From Paucidesulfovibrio longus DSM 6739 (GTDB taxonomy: Bacteria > Desulfobacterota > Desulfovibrionia > Desulfovibrionales > Desulfovibrionaceae): a DNA stretch of 64,000 bases. The position numbers were made by a program, and so were the translations under genes. The notes beneath the pieces were generated by a model. It did no database searches. It worked only from the letters and a program-made list of their open reading frames with translations, and was not told where the DNA came from. Shown here piece by piece: positions 16,475 through 25,232 of the stretch (the stretch's first letter is position 1; every line of letters begins with the position of its first letter). Location of the stretch: assembly GCF_000420485.1 (NCBI RefSeq), contig NZ_ATVA01000017.1:62001-126000 (forward strand), written 5' to 3'.

Positions 16475-17539
16475 GTGTCCGTATGCATCGTCACCGGCTC
16501 CGGCGGGCTCATCGGCGCGCAGAGCGCCCGGTTCTTCGCGGAAAAGGGCCTGGACGTGGTCGGCATCGACAACGACATGCGCCGCTATTTCTTCGGCGAG
16601 CAGGCCTCGACCAAGTGGCAGGTCCGGCAGCTGGCCGAAAATCTGCCCCGCTACGAGCACCACGCCGCGGACATCCGCGACGCGGACGCCGTGGACAAGG
16701 TCTTCGCGGCCTACGGCAAGGACGTGCGCATCATCATCCACGCCGCGGCGCAGCCCTCCCACGACTGGGCCGCGCGCGAGCCCTTCACGGACTTCGACAT
16801 CAATGCGCGCGGCACCCTGGTCATGCTGGAGGCCGCGCGCAAGCACTGCCCGGAGGCGGTCTTCGTCTTCACCTCCACGAACAAGGTCTACGGCGACACG
16901 CCCAACCGCCTGCCCCTGGTGGAGCTGGAAACCCGCTGGGAGCTGGACCCGGCCCACCCCTGGCACGCGCGCGGCATCGACGAGAGCATGAGCATCGACG
17001 CCAGCACCCACAGCGTGTTCGGCGCGTCCAAGGTGGCCGCGGACATCATGGTCCAGGAGTACGGGCGCTATTTCGGCATGAACACCGTGGTCTTCCGGGG
17101 CGGCTGCCTGACCGGCTCCGGCCACAGCGGGGCCGAACTGCACGGCTTCCTGGCCTATCTGGTCAAGTGCGGGCTCACGGGCGCGCCGTACACGGTCTTC
17201 GGCTACAAGGGCAAGCAGGTCCGCGACAACATCCACAGCTCGGATCTGGTGAACATGTTCTGGGAGTTCATGCAGGCGCCCCGGCCCGGCGAGGTCTACA
17301 ACGCGGGCGGCGGCCGCCATTCCAACTGCTCCATGCTGGAAGCCATCGCCCTCTGCGAGGAGATCTCGGGCCGCCCCTTCCGCTGGAGCTACGCCGAGGA
17401 CAACCGCGTCGGCGACCACGTCTGGTGGATTTCGGACGTGTCCAAGTTCAAGGCGCACTATCCGCACTGGGAATACACCATGAACGTGCGGGACATCGTG
17501 GAGGAGATCGCGGAAAACCTGGGGCACAGGCTGCGCTGA
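16475..17539 (+). CDS. NAD-dependent epimerase/dehydratase (CDP-paratose 2-epimerase-like) with altered active site
   Basis: The 354-residue extended short-chain dehydrogenase has the Rossmann loop TGSGGLIG (7-14) and the STNKVYGD strand (134-141) with its catalytic Ser/Thr position. The catalytic YxxxK is F182-GAS-K186: the lysine is kept but the tyrosine is phenylalanine. The general shape resembles CDP-paratose/tyvelose 2-epimerases. It may use different chemistry or be a non-catalytic partner of the next epimerase. Translation starts at a GTG eight bases after AGGAGG, two bases past the preceding stop. Confidence 0.82.
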   Translation: MSVCIVTGSGGLIGAQSARFFAEKGLDVVGIDNDMRRYFFGEQASTKWQVRQLAENLPRYEHHAADIRDADAVDKVFAAYGKDVRIIIHAAAQPSHDWAAREPFTDFDINARGTLVMLEAARKHCPEAVFVFTSTNKVYGDTPNRLPLVELETRWELDPAHPWHARGIDESMSIDASTHSVFGASKVAADIMVQEYGRYFGMNTVVFRGGCLTGSGHSGAELHGFLAYLVKCGLTGAPYTVFGYKGKQVRDNIHSSDLVNMFWEFMQAPRPGEVYNAGGGRHSNCSMLEAIALCEEISGRPFRWSYAEDNRVGDHVWWISDVSKFKAHYPHWEYTMNVRDIVEEIAENLGHRLR

Positions 17540-17884
17540 GCGCGGGCTTGCGCCCGGCGGACGATCCGGGCCGGGCTTGTGCGGCGTCCCGGTTCCATGC
17601 GAACAGTAAGTGAATGAACGTTTTTCCGGCCACTCCGGGGATCCGGCCTGAAGTCCGCAGCCGAGGCTGCCGATAACGCGGACGGAAAGGCCACGGAAAC
17701 GGCGCTCCCGGCCATGCCTCCGGCGGCGGGGGCAAAGGCCGGAAGGGCGCGGCGCAGGGCGCGCTGAAGCAAGGATGATTCAGCAAGTAAAGAATCCGGC
17801 ACAAGGACCGCCGGGGCCGGAACCTTCGCGGCCTTCCGGCCGTCAAGCGAACTGATCCGCAAGGATCGGCCTGAAAGGACAGAC
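17540..17884 (+). promoter_or_regulatory. 345-base leader with sigma-28-like box, hairpin and CsrA-like motifs
   Basis: No supported gene lies here. GCCGATAA at 17669-17676 is an exact sigma-28 (FliA) -10 box, with TGAAGTCC at 17649-17656 as a weak -35 one base further away than usual. The box sits inside a hairpin whose arms are GTCCGC (from 17653) and GCGGAC, with an inner AGCC/GGCT stem. Downstream are three CAAGGA motifs: CAAGGATG at 17770, CAAGGA at 17802 and CAAGGAT at 17860. These resemble the core of CsrA-binding sites, the last near the ribosome site of the next gene. Regulation by the flagellar programme is an inference. Confidence 0.4.
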
Positions 17885-18898
17885 ATGGACATCAAGGGCA
17901 AGAAATTTCTCGTCATCGGCGGCGCGGGCTTCATCGGCTCCCACCTCGTGGACCAGCTCGCGCAGGAAGACGTGGCCGAAATCCGCATCTACGACAACTT
18001 CACGCGCGGCTGCGAGGAAAACCTCGCCCCGGCCCTGAAGGATCCCCGCGTGCGCATCTTCGACCTCGGCGGCGAGCTGCTGCACCGCGACATCCTCGGC
18101 GAGGCCATGAAGGGCATGGACGGCGTGTTCCACCTCGCCGCGCTCTGGCTGCTGCACTGCTACGACTTCCCGCGCTCCGCCTTCGAGGTCAACATCGGCG
18201 GCACCTTCAACGTGCTGGAGGCCATGCTCCAGAACGGCGTGAAGAAGCTGGTCTATTCCTCGTCCGCATCGGTCTACGGCGACGCGCTCACCGAGCCCAT
18301 GGCCGAGGACCACCCGTACAACAACGACAACTTCTACGGGGCCACCAAGATCGCGGGCGAGGCCATGTGCCACGCGCTCTACCACCGCTACAAGAACACG
18401 GACAAGGCCTTCGACTACGCGGGCCTGCGCTATATGAACGTCTACGGACCGCGCCAGGACTACCAGGGCACCTACATCGCCGTGATCATGAAGATCCTCG
18501 ACCGACTGGACCAGGGCCTGCCCCCGGTGGTCTACGGCGACGGCTCCCAGGCCTACGACTTCGTCTACGTGGGCGACTGCGCCCGCGCCAACATCTGCGC
18601 CATGAAGTCCGAGGCCACGGACCAGTGCTACAATGTGGGCACCGGCATCAAGACCTCCATCAAGCAGCTGGCCGAACGCATTCTCAAGGTCACGGGCTCG
18701 AACCTGGAAATCGAATACAAGCCCGGCGGCCTGACCTTCGTGAAGAACCGCGTGGGCTGCCCGAAAAAGGCCGAGGCCGAGATCGGCTTCAAGTACGAGA
18801 AGGAACTGGACGAGGGCCTGCGACTGCTCATCGAGTGGCGCAACGCCCACAAGGCCGAAGTGGCCCGCCGCCGCAGGCAGGCGGGCATCGCGGAATAG
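17885..18898 (+). CDS. NAD-dependent UDP-sugar 4-epimerase (GalE-like)
   Basis: The 337-residue extended short-chain dehydrogenase shows GGAGFIGSHL (12-21), the YSSSASVYGD strand, an intact catalytic YGATK, and the YGDGSQAYDFVYVGD substrate loop. The family inverts C4 of UDP-activated hexoses; the exact sugar is not readable. The length is normal. It has its own 345-base leader, so it may be the first gene of a sub-operon. The AAGGAC site lies six bases before the ATG. With the upstream epimerase it probably supplies a nucleotide sugar to neighbouring transferases. Confidence 0.9.
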   Translation: MDIKGKKFLVIGGAGFIGSHLVDQLAQEDVAEIRIYDNFTRGCEENLAPALKDPRVRIFDLGGELLHRDILGEAMKGMDGVFHLAALWLLHCYDFPRSAFEVNIGGTFNVLEAMLQNGVKKLVYSSSASVYGDALTEPMAEDHPYNNDNFYGATKIAGEAMCHALYHRYKNTDKAFDYAGLRYMNVYGPRQDYQGTYIAVIMKILDRLDQGLPPVVYGDGSQAYDFVYVGDCARANICAMKSEATDQCYNVGTGIKTSIKQLAERILKVTGSNLEIEYKPGGLTFVKNRVGCPKKAEAEIGFKYEKELDEGLRLLIEWRNAHKAEVARRRRQAGIAE

Positions 18899-18955
18899 CC
18901 CCGCGGGGCCGAAAAACTTTCAGGGGCGGCACGCCGCCCGAGCACGGAGGATCGC

Positions 18956-20695
18956 ATGCCCAGGCCGCTCTGCTACGCGCCGTGGATCAACCTCTACATC
19001 AATGACGCGGTTTACAACTGCTGCTGCTTCTATGGTCTCGGACAAGAGCACATGCCCTTCCCGGCCAGTCGGGACGACGTCCTGCGCATCTTCAACGGCA
19101 GGGGCTTTCGCGAGCTGCGCCGCCGTCTGCTGGACGGGGACATCGCGGGCACGGCCTGCGAAACCTGCCTGGACCGGCAGCAGGGCTTCATGCGGGATCA
19201 TCAGGAAAGCCATTTCTCTGCCGGGACGAGCCAGCTGAATGCCGTCCGCACGTGTTGGGAAAGCGCCAACAAAGGCGAGATCGAGGTCAGCCACGCGCCG
19301 GTGTTCTACTCCGTGAACACCTGCACCGACTGCAACCTGCGCTGCGTGATGTGCTACAACTCCAAGCTCCCGGAGCAGGCCATCAAAGGCAGCCTCGTGC
19401 CCTATGAAAAGTTCATCGCCATGCTCGACGACGTGGGCCTGGAGAACATCACCACGGTCACCGCCGTGGGCGGCGAAACCTTCATGACCAAGGATTCCCT
19501 GGCCATCATCGAACACCTGGCCGCGAACCAGCACACCGGGGTCCGCTTTTCCACCAACACCAACGGCACCCTGCTGCACCAGCGGCACGAGCTGTTGGAA
19601 AAGCTGGATCGCCTCTTTCTGGAGTTCAGCATCGAAGGCTTCGGCGAGAGCTACGAACGCATCCGCAGGGGAGCCTCCTGGGAGCGCATGCTCGCCAACT
19701 TCGAATGGTGCGCCCAGACGGCCCGCACCCGGCCGGGCTGGGAGCTGAGCGTCAATTTCGTGATCATGAAGACCTCCCTGCCCCACATGGCCGAGGTGGT
19801 GGAGCTGGCCAAGGGGCGCGCCGGGTCCATGCGCTTCACCCCGGTCATGGGCGACTATTTCGAGGAAAACATCTTCCTCTTCCCGGACCTGCTGGAAGGC
19901 ATGGATTGGCGGCGCCATTTCGACGAGGCGGAGCAAGCCGCCGGGAAGCATTTCCCCGGAGCCCTGCGCTTCCTGCACTCGGCCCGGCGCCAACTGGAGC
20001 GGGCCGTGGCCCGGGAAAAGGGAGGCGAAAAGGCCGGCAACTCGATTTTCCTCAGCGCGCCGGACAGCTTCGAATTCATGCTCCGGGCCATCGAGGCGGC
20101 CCCTGGCGAGCGCGTGGCCCTGGTGGGCACGCGTCCCTGCCTGGGCGACTTTCTCTCCTGGGCCGTGGGCCGCACGCAAAAACGCCTGGTGCTCGCGGCT
20201 CCGGACATGCCCGCCACCGGCCGCCGCTATGTGGGCCTGCCCGTGGTGCGGATGGACGCCGTGGCGGACGAGGCGGACAGCGCGCTGCTGAGCTGCCAGA
20301 CCTTCGAATACCGCGCCTGCAAAGACGCTCTGGCCGAGCTTCACCCCGACCTGCACGTGGGCGTCCTGCCCTATTGGGGCGAGGAGATCTACGCCGCCAT
20401 CAACGAGCTTGCGGACCGGCTGGCCGGAGTTCCCCTGGTGCTCTACGGCGCGGGCGGCACGGCCGAGGTGCTCATGGAATCGACCCCCTTCCGGAACCTG
20501 GACGTGACGGCCTTTGCCGACGGCAACAAGGCCAAATGGGGCGGCGAATTCCTGGGCAGGCCCGTGCTGGAGCCCGCCCGCATCCCTGAGTTCGCCGAGG
20601 ACGTGGTCATCTGCAGCGACAAGTATTCGCACCGCATCGCCCAGGATCTGGACGAGCTGCACGGCGACGCCCTGCGCGTGCACCGCATTTTCTAG
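18956..20695 (+). CDS. Multidomain radical SAM protein with N-terminal SPASM-like and C-terminal Rossmann-like modules
   Basis: The 579-residue protein has an unusual order. Residues 1-75 look like a SPASM-type cluster domain placed first (C6, C22-C24, C68 and C71, with an IFNGRGFRELRRRLLDG segment). The radical SAM core follows with the CxxxCxxC cluster C126, C130, C133 and a GGETF motif. Residues about 390-580 hold two Rossmann-like units, beginning RVALVGTRPCLGD and LVLYGAGGTAEVL, resembling domains at the end of some sugar methyltransferases. It uses SAM and a 4Fe-4S cluster; the substrate is unknown, possibly a nucleotide sugar. The ATG has a CGGAGG site. Confidence 0.85.
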   Translation: MPRPLCYAPWINLYINDAVYNCCCFYGLGQEHMPFPASRDDVLRIFNGRGFRELRRRLLDGDIAGTACETCLDRQQGFMRDHQESHFSAGTSQLNAVRTCWESANKGEIEVSHAPVFYSVNTCTDCNLRCVMCYNSKLPEQAIKGSLVPYEKFIAMLDDVGLENITTVTAVGGETFMTKDSLAIIEHLAANQHTGVRFSTNTNGTLLHQRHELLEKLDRLFLEFSIEGFGESYERIRRGASWERMLANFEWCAQTARTRPGWELSVNFVIMKTSLPHMAEVVELAKGRAGSMRFTPVMGDYFEENIFLFPDLLEGMDWRRHFDEAEQAAGKHFPGALRFLHSARRQLERAVAREKGGEKAGNSIFLSAPDSFEFMLRAIEAAPGERVALVGTRPCLGDFLSWAVGRTQKRLVLAAPDMPATGRRYVGLPVVRMDAVADEADSALLSCQTFEYRACKDALAELHPDLHVGVLPYWGEEIYAAINELADRLAGVPLVLYGAGGTAEVLMESTPFRNLDVTAFADGNKAKWGGEFLGRPVLEPARIPEFAEDVVICSDKYSHRIAQDLDELHGDALRVHRIF

Positions 20696-20704
20696 GAGGC
20701 GGTC

Positions 20705-21607
20705 ATGCGGGTGCTGGTCTTCTACGACGTGCCGGGCTGGGCCTGGTGGCACAAGGCCCAGGCCCTGGCGCGGCACATGCCCGCCGACATCCGGGTGGAC
20801 CCGCTGGCCTTCGGCGCGGCCTTCGACCCGGAAGACTACGACTTCCTGATCCTCTTCGGCAGCTACATGCTCGACCTGCCCGTGCCCGTGGCCCCGGAAA
20901 AGCTGATCCTCGGCCTGAGCAACAACGGCCCGTGGTACGTGGATTCCGTGCGCACGCCGTACCTTGAGGGGCGGGTGGGCGCGGTCTTCGCCAACAGCGC
21001 CATCGGCCGGGAGCTGCTCGCCCTGGACGGGGCCTTCTGCTGCCAGAACGGCGTGGACGCCGAGTTCTTTTGTCCTGGTCCGGGCCGCGACGAGGAATTT
21101 TCCCTGGGCTGGGTGGGCAATCCCAACTCGGACGTGAACAAGGGCCTGGACCTGATCCGCGCGGCCTGCGAGCGCACGGGAACCCCGCTGCGCACCGTGG
21201 CCCACGACGCCTCCAAGGGCGACGCCTCCGGCATCCGGGGGCACGAAGTGCTGCGCGACGAGGTCTACCGCCGCTGCCACGCCTACGCCTGCGCCTCGGA
21301 GTTCGACGGCACGCCCAATCCCTGCCTGGAAGCCCTGGCCTGCGGCACCCCCCTGCTGACCACGCGCGTGGGCAACATGCCCGAAGTGGTCCGCCACGGC
21401 GAAAACGGCCTGTTCGTGGAGCGGAGCGTGGACGACATCGCCAGGGGCATCGAGCGGCTCCGGGCCATGCCGCCGCAGCCGCTGCGCCGCGCGGCCCGCA
21501 GGAGCATCGAACAGGGCTGGACCTGGCCGCAAAAGACGGCCCGCTACGAGGCCATGCTCCGAACCCTGGCCGCCCGGCAGGCGGATGCGGACGGGAAAAG
21601 CCAATGA
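20705..21607 (+). CDS. Glycosyltransferase, GT4-like (GT-B fold)
   Basis: The 300-residue protein has the C-terminal donor-binding half of GT4 enzymes: ASEFDGTPNPCLEALACGTPLLTT, then VGNMPEVVRHGENGLFVE, which holds the E-x7-E motif. The N-terminal acceptor half is short, so the protein is smaller than typical GT4 enzymes (350-400). It follows the radical SAM gene by nine bases behind AGGAGG, and its stop overlaps the next start (ATGA). A cytoplasmic transferase is likely; donor unknown. Confidence 0.87.
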   Translation: MRVLVFYDVPGWAWWHKAQALARHMPADIRVDPLAFGAAFDPEDYDFLILFGSYMLDLPVPVAPEKLILGLSNNGPWYVDSVRTPYLEGRVGAVFANSAIGRELLALDGAFCCQNGVDAEFFCPGPGRDEEFSLGWVGNPNSDVNKGLDLIRAACERTGTPLRTVAHDASKGDASGIRGHEVLRDEVYRRCHAYACASEFDGTPNPCLEALACGTPLLTTRVGNMPEVVRHGENGLFVERSVDDIARGIERLRAMPPQPLRRAARRSIEQGWTWPQKTARYEAMLRTLAARQADADGKSQ

Positions 21608-22926
21608 ACGCCGCGCTGCGCGTGCTCTGCATCGGCCATGCGGACAGTCCGCAGTTTTCCCAGCGCTGCGCCCTGCTGCGGGGCGCGGGCTTCCGCGTCA
21701 CCGAGCTGACGGGCCGGGCCGCCCCCGCCACTCCCGGCGCGGACGCGGCCCAGCCGCGCGGTCTGCCCCTGGGCCGCTGCTGGCGGCTCACGGCCCTTAC
21801 CCGCTGCGTGCATTTTTTCGCGCTGGCGCGCGCCCTCGACCCGGACGTGATCTTCGTGCAATACGCCCAGGGCCTCTGGGCCTGGCTGGCCACGGCCACG
21901 GGCCGTCCCGTGGTCGTCAGCGTCATGGGCGGGGACGTGCTCTTCGACGAGCAGCACGATCCGGGCGCGGTGCAGCGCGCGGCCACGCGGGGCTGCCTGC
22001 GCCGGGCCGCGCTCGCGCTCTGCAAGTCCGAATACCTCGCGGAGCGGGTCCGGGCCATGCGCCCGCGCGGCCAGGTCCGCGTCATGGCCTGGGGCGTGGA
22101 CCGCAGCCTGTTCCGGCCTGCGAGCGCGGGCGGGGAAAAGCGCGCGGAGCGACGCGCCGCCGGGCTGCCCGAATCCGGCCTGCTGCTGCTCGCCCCGCGC
22201 GCGCTCCAGCCGCTCTACAACCCCGGCGTCATCCTCCGGGCCTTTGCCCGGAGCGGGCTGGCGAACCAGGGCGCGCACCTGGCCCTGTGCACCTTCCGCG
22301 CGGACCCGGCCTGCGAGGCCGGACTGCGGGAGCTTCGCCGCGAGCTGAACCTGGAGAAAAGCGTGCTTTTCCTCCCGCCGCAGGACGCCGCGGGCATGGC
22401 CCGGCTCTACCGCGCCTCGGACCTGGGCATCTCCGTGCCCGAATCGGACGGCCTGCCCCAGACCCTTTTCGAGGCGGCGGCCTGCGGCCTGCCCCTGATT
22501 CTGCGCGACCTGCCCAACTACAACGAAGTGCTCCGCCACGGCGAGCAGGCCCTGCTCGTGGCGGCCAGGGGCAGCCGGGCGCGGCCCGTGGAATTCCGGC
22601 CGGACGAGCTGGCCGCGGCCCTGCGGCTGCTGGCTGCGGACCCGGACCTGCGCGCGGCCCTGGCCCAGGGCGCGGCCCGGCTTCTTCAGGAGCAGGAAGC
22701 GCGCTTCGGCGACGGCCTGCTGCCCGAATTGTTTCAGGAAGCGGCCAAGAGGCCCGGAGCGGGCCGCCTGGCGCGCGCCGCCCAGACCCTGCGGGCTGCC
22801 GCCTGCCTCTTTGCCGGACCGGCCCCGGCCGCACGGCAGGGTCAGCCGACCTTTTCCGGCTTTCGGAGCTACTTCAGAGAACTGGCGCACCCGCTCCCCG
22901 GCCGAAACGCGAGTCGGAAGGCCTGA
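21604..22926 (+). CDS. Glycosyltransferase, GT4-like
   Basis: The 440-residue GT-B protein overlaps the previous stop by four bases (ATGA). The N-terminal half has VMGGDVLFDEQH and CKSEYLAERV. The C-terminal half has SVPESDGLPQTLFEAAACGLPLIL followed by the NEVLRHGEQALLV glutamate motif, typical of GT4. The last 70 residues are Ala/Arg/Pro-rich and not part of the fold. It probably adds a sugar to the same glycan as its neighbour. Confidence 0.88.
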   Translation: MNAALRVLCIGHADSPQFSQRCALLRGAGFRVTELTGRAAPATPGADAAQPRGLPLGRCWRLTALTRCVHFFALARALDPDVIFVQYAQGLWAWLATATGRPVVVSVMGGDVLFDEQHDPGAVQRAATRGCLRRAALALCKSEYLAERVRAMRPRGQVRVMAWGVDRSLFRPASAGGEKRAERRAAGLPESGLLLLAPRALQPLYNPGVILRAFARSGLANQGAHLALCTFRADPACEAGLRELRRELNLEKSVLFLPPQDAAGMARLYRASDLGISVPESDGLPQTLFEAAACGLPLILRDLPNYNEVLRHGEQALLVAARGSRARPVEFRPDELAAALRLLAADPDLRAALAQGAARLLQEQEARFGDGLLPELFQEAAKRPGAGRLARAAQTLRAAACLFAGPAPAARQGQPTFSGFRSYFRELAHPLPGRNASRKA

Positions 22927-22988
22927 GCGATGATCAAGAACACTCGCGGACAGCACATGTCCCGAAACATAGCATGCGAGGCGAAACC

Positions 22989-24107
22989 ATGTTCGACATC
23001 CCCCTGATCCGGGCCGTCATCGACGACAACGTGAAACAGCGCGTGATGGACGTGCTCGACAGCGGCTTTCTCACCGAAGGCCCGGTGACGCGCGAGCTGG
23101 AAGAGCGCATGGCCGCCTATGTGGGCGCGCGCCACGCCCTGGCCGCCACCTCCTGCACCACGGGTCTGGAGCTGGGCCTGCGCGCCCTGGGAGTCGGTCC
23201 CGGCCACGAGGTCGTGGTCCCGGCATACACCTACCCGGCCACGGCCGCGGCCGCCCGCATCGTGGGCGCCCGCCCGGTGATCGTGGACGTGGACCCCGAA
23301 ACCATGCTCATGGACATGGACGCCCTGGAGGCGGCCCTCAGCCCGGCCACCCGCGCCGTGATTCCCGTTTCCCTGTTCGGCAACCCCGTGGACCACGCCC
23401 GGCTGGACGCGCTCAAGGAGCGGCACGGATTCGCCGTGGTCGAGGACGCGGCCTGCACCCTCGGCGCGCAGTACGCCGGAGCCAGGGTGGGCGCGCGGGC
23501 CGACGTCACGGTCTTCAGCCTGCACCCGCGCAAGTTCATCACCTCGGGCGAAGGCGGCATCGTGACCACCGAGAGCGACGCCCTGGCCGACGCCATGCGC
23601 TCCTACAAGCATTTCGGCATGCGCTGCGAAGACGGACAGCTGGACTCCCTGGAGTTCGTCGGGCCGGGCACGAACTACAAGCTCTCCAACGTGCTCGCGG
23701 CCATCGCCCTGGGGCAGATGGACCGGGTGGACGAGCTGCTGGCCGAGCGCCTGGCCCTGGCCGCGACCTACCGCGAGCTGCTGGCCGGAATTCCGGCGGG
23801 CGCGGACATCCGCCTGCCCCGGACCACGCCCGGCGGCGTGCACTCCTACCAGACCTTCTGCGTGCTGCTGGCCAACCGCGACGCCGTGCGCGAACGCATG
23901 CGCGCGCGGGGCGTGGAGGCGCAGATCGGCTCCTACGACATCGCGGCCCAGCCCGCGTTCCAGGGCCGGGACTGCACCATCGTGGGCGACTGCCGCAACG
24001 CGGCGCGGGCAGCGGCCCAATGCCTGGCCCTGCCCCTCTTCCACGGCATGACCCGCGCCCAGCAGCAGCGGGTGGTGGAGGAACTGCTGGCCGCTGCCCA
24101 GGCCTAG
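22989..24107 (+). CDS. DegT/DnrJ/EryC1-family sugar aminotransferase
   Basis: The 372-residue PLP enzyme transfers an amino group to a keto-sugar nucleotide. It shows SGFLTEGPVTRELE at the front, the VVVPAYTYPATA strand, VVEDAACTLGA, and the PLP-binding lysine K182 in SLHPRKFITSGEGG. The length is normal. The ATG at 22989 has a GAGG site; an in-frame ATG five codons upstream is possible. It is the last gene before a bidirectional terminator. Together with the epimerases it suggests an amino-sugar in the product. Confidence 0.92.
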   Translation: MFDIPLIRAVIDDNVKQRVMDVLDSGFLTEGPVTRELEERMAAYVGARHALAATSCTTGLELGLRALGVGPGHEVVVPAYTYPATAAAARIVGARPVIVDVDPETMLMDMDALEAALSPATRAVIPVSLFGNPVDHARLDALKERHGFAVVEDAACTLGAQYAGARVGARADVTVFSLHPRKFITSGEGGIVTTESDALADAMRSYKHFGMRCEDGQLDSLEFVGPGTNYKLSNVLAAIALGQMDRVDELLAERLALAATYRELLAGIPAGADIRLPRTTPGGVHSYQTFCVLLANRDAVRERMRARGVEAQIGSYDIAAQPAFQGRDCTIVGDCRNAARAAAQCLALPLFHGMTRAQQQRVVEELLAAAQA

Positions 24108-24146
24108 CCGCGGAAACCCGCCCGCCTCCGGGGGAACGCCCGACGC

Positions 24147-24190
24147 AAAACGCCCCTGCGCACCGGACATCGGTTGCGCAGGGGCGTTTT
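24147..24190. terminator. Perfect bidirectional terminator
   Basis: A 16-bp perfect inverted repeat (AAAACGCCCCTGCGCA and its complement) with a 12-base loop lies between the convergent aminotransferase and methyltransferase genes. T runs at one end and A runs at the other make it work on both strands. Confidence 0.92.
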
Positions 24191-24221
24191 CCCTCGTTCG
24201 GCGTACCGGCCCGATACGCTG

Positions 24222-25232
24222 CTAGATTTCCATCAGAATCCCTGCCCAGCAGAGCCAAAGCCGTTCCGCGCTCGGCAGTGCCGCAAGAGCCGCGAAGATG
24301 TGGTCGTCCACGCGCTGCCCGGCCTGGGCCTCGAAATGTTCCCGCAATGCCGACCCGGAGTCGCGCTCCAGATCCTGAAAAAAGCCGTACCAAATCGGCT
24401 CGTCCGCGAAAACCACCTGTTCCGGGGGCACGCCGTTGGCCGCGAGCGCGGCAAAGACCTCCTGCGCGTACCAGCTGCAAATGCAGTAGCGCACTGCCGG
24501 ATCGCGGGCCTGGTCCGAGTCGAGCAGGGTGGACTCCTCCACCCCGGCCAGGCGGGCCAGCAGCCGCCCGCGCTTGCCCCGGCCCACGATGCGCATGCGC
24601 CCCGCGCGCAGGTCCGCGAAGTCCCGCTCGCCCCGGTCCACGAACCCGGCGAGGTGGTGCTCGTCGCAGGCCCGGTGGCGGGCCACGATTTTCGCCAGCA
24701 GCTCGGCGTCCGGCAGGGGCGCGGCGGAATCGAGCCTCCCCGTGAAGAGCGTGCGGGCGTAGCTCCAATCCCGCAGCCGTCCCGTGGCGGCCAGGGCGTC
24801 GCAGAGAATCTGCAGCGGGGGAAACCGGGGAGCGTAGTCGTGGAAGGCCACGGGAGCGCCGTCCGGCATCAGTGCGCTCAGGGACAGGAAATCGGTCCAG
24901 GCCCAAAGCAGGGTGTGGCTGCCGTCGATGAAGAGCATGTCCACGCGCTCGTCCGGGTGGGCCTCGGCATAGGCCGGGGAGGCGGCCAGATGGAACCGCA
25001 CGCCCTCGGGCGGGTTCGTGGCCGCGATCCCGGCCCGCTTGTCCCGAATGTCCAGGCTGTGGACCTCGCAGCCGGGCGCGTTGGCCCGCAGCATGCAGCT
25101 GGTCAGCCCGCTGGAGGTGCCCACCTCCAGAATGCGGGATCCGTCCGGCAGGGCCGAGGCCAGCCCGCAAAGGGCAAGTTTTTCCTCAAGGTGCAGCATC
25201 CCCTCAAACTCGGTGGCAAGAGCCTTGGCCAT
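24222..25232 (-). CDS. Class I SAM-dependent methyltransferase with C-terminal extension
   Basis: The 336-residue protein is the only minus-strand gene in the 39-kb island. Residues about 10-190 form a Methyltransf_24-like domain: RILEVGTSSGLTSC binds SAM, then HSLDI and the VDMLFIDGSHT acidic strand. The remaining 145 residues include CICSWYAQEVFAAL, similar to the Rossmann-like tail of the radical SAM protein at 18956. The ATG at 25232 follows GAGGAG; a longer reading frame to 25400 lacks a site and conservation. The target is unknown, probably a sugar or amino group. Confidence 0.85.
   Translation of the reverse strand: MAKALATEFEGMLHLEEKLALCGLASALPDGSRILEVGTSSGLTSCMLRANAPGCEVHSLDIRDKRAGIAATNPPEGVRFHLAASPAYAEAHPDERVDMLFIDGSHTLLWAWTDFLSLSALMPDGAPVAFHDYAPRFPPLQILCDALAATGRLRDWSYARTLFTGRLDSAAPLPDAELLAKIVARHRACDEHHLAGFVDRGERDFADLRAGRMRIVGRGKRGRLLARLAGVEESTLLDSDQARDPAVRYCICSWYAQEVFAALAANGVPPEQVVFADEPIWYGFFQDLERDSGSALREHFEAQAGQRVDDHIFAALAALPSAERLWLCWAGILMEI

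Noticed and set aside
17640-17700. Possible c-di-GMP riboswitch because of the hairpin and GC-rich loops
   Set aside because: The conserved GEMM core elements (the paired GGGCAAACC-type and GACGCAAAGCC-type strands) are not present.
17775-17855. 26-codon reading frame in the leader before the second epimerase
   Set aside because: No proper ribosome site spacing, Pro/Gly-rich composition and no known relative; more likely part of a regulatory leader.
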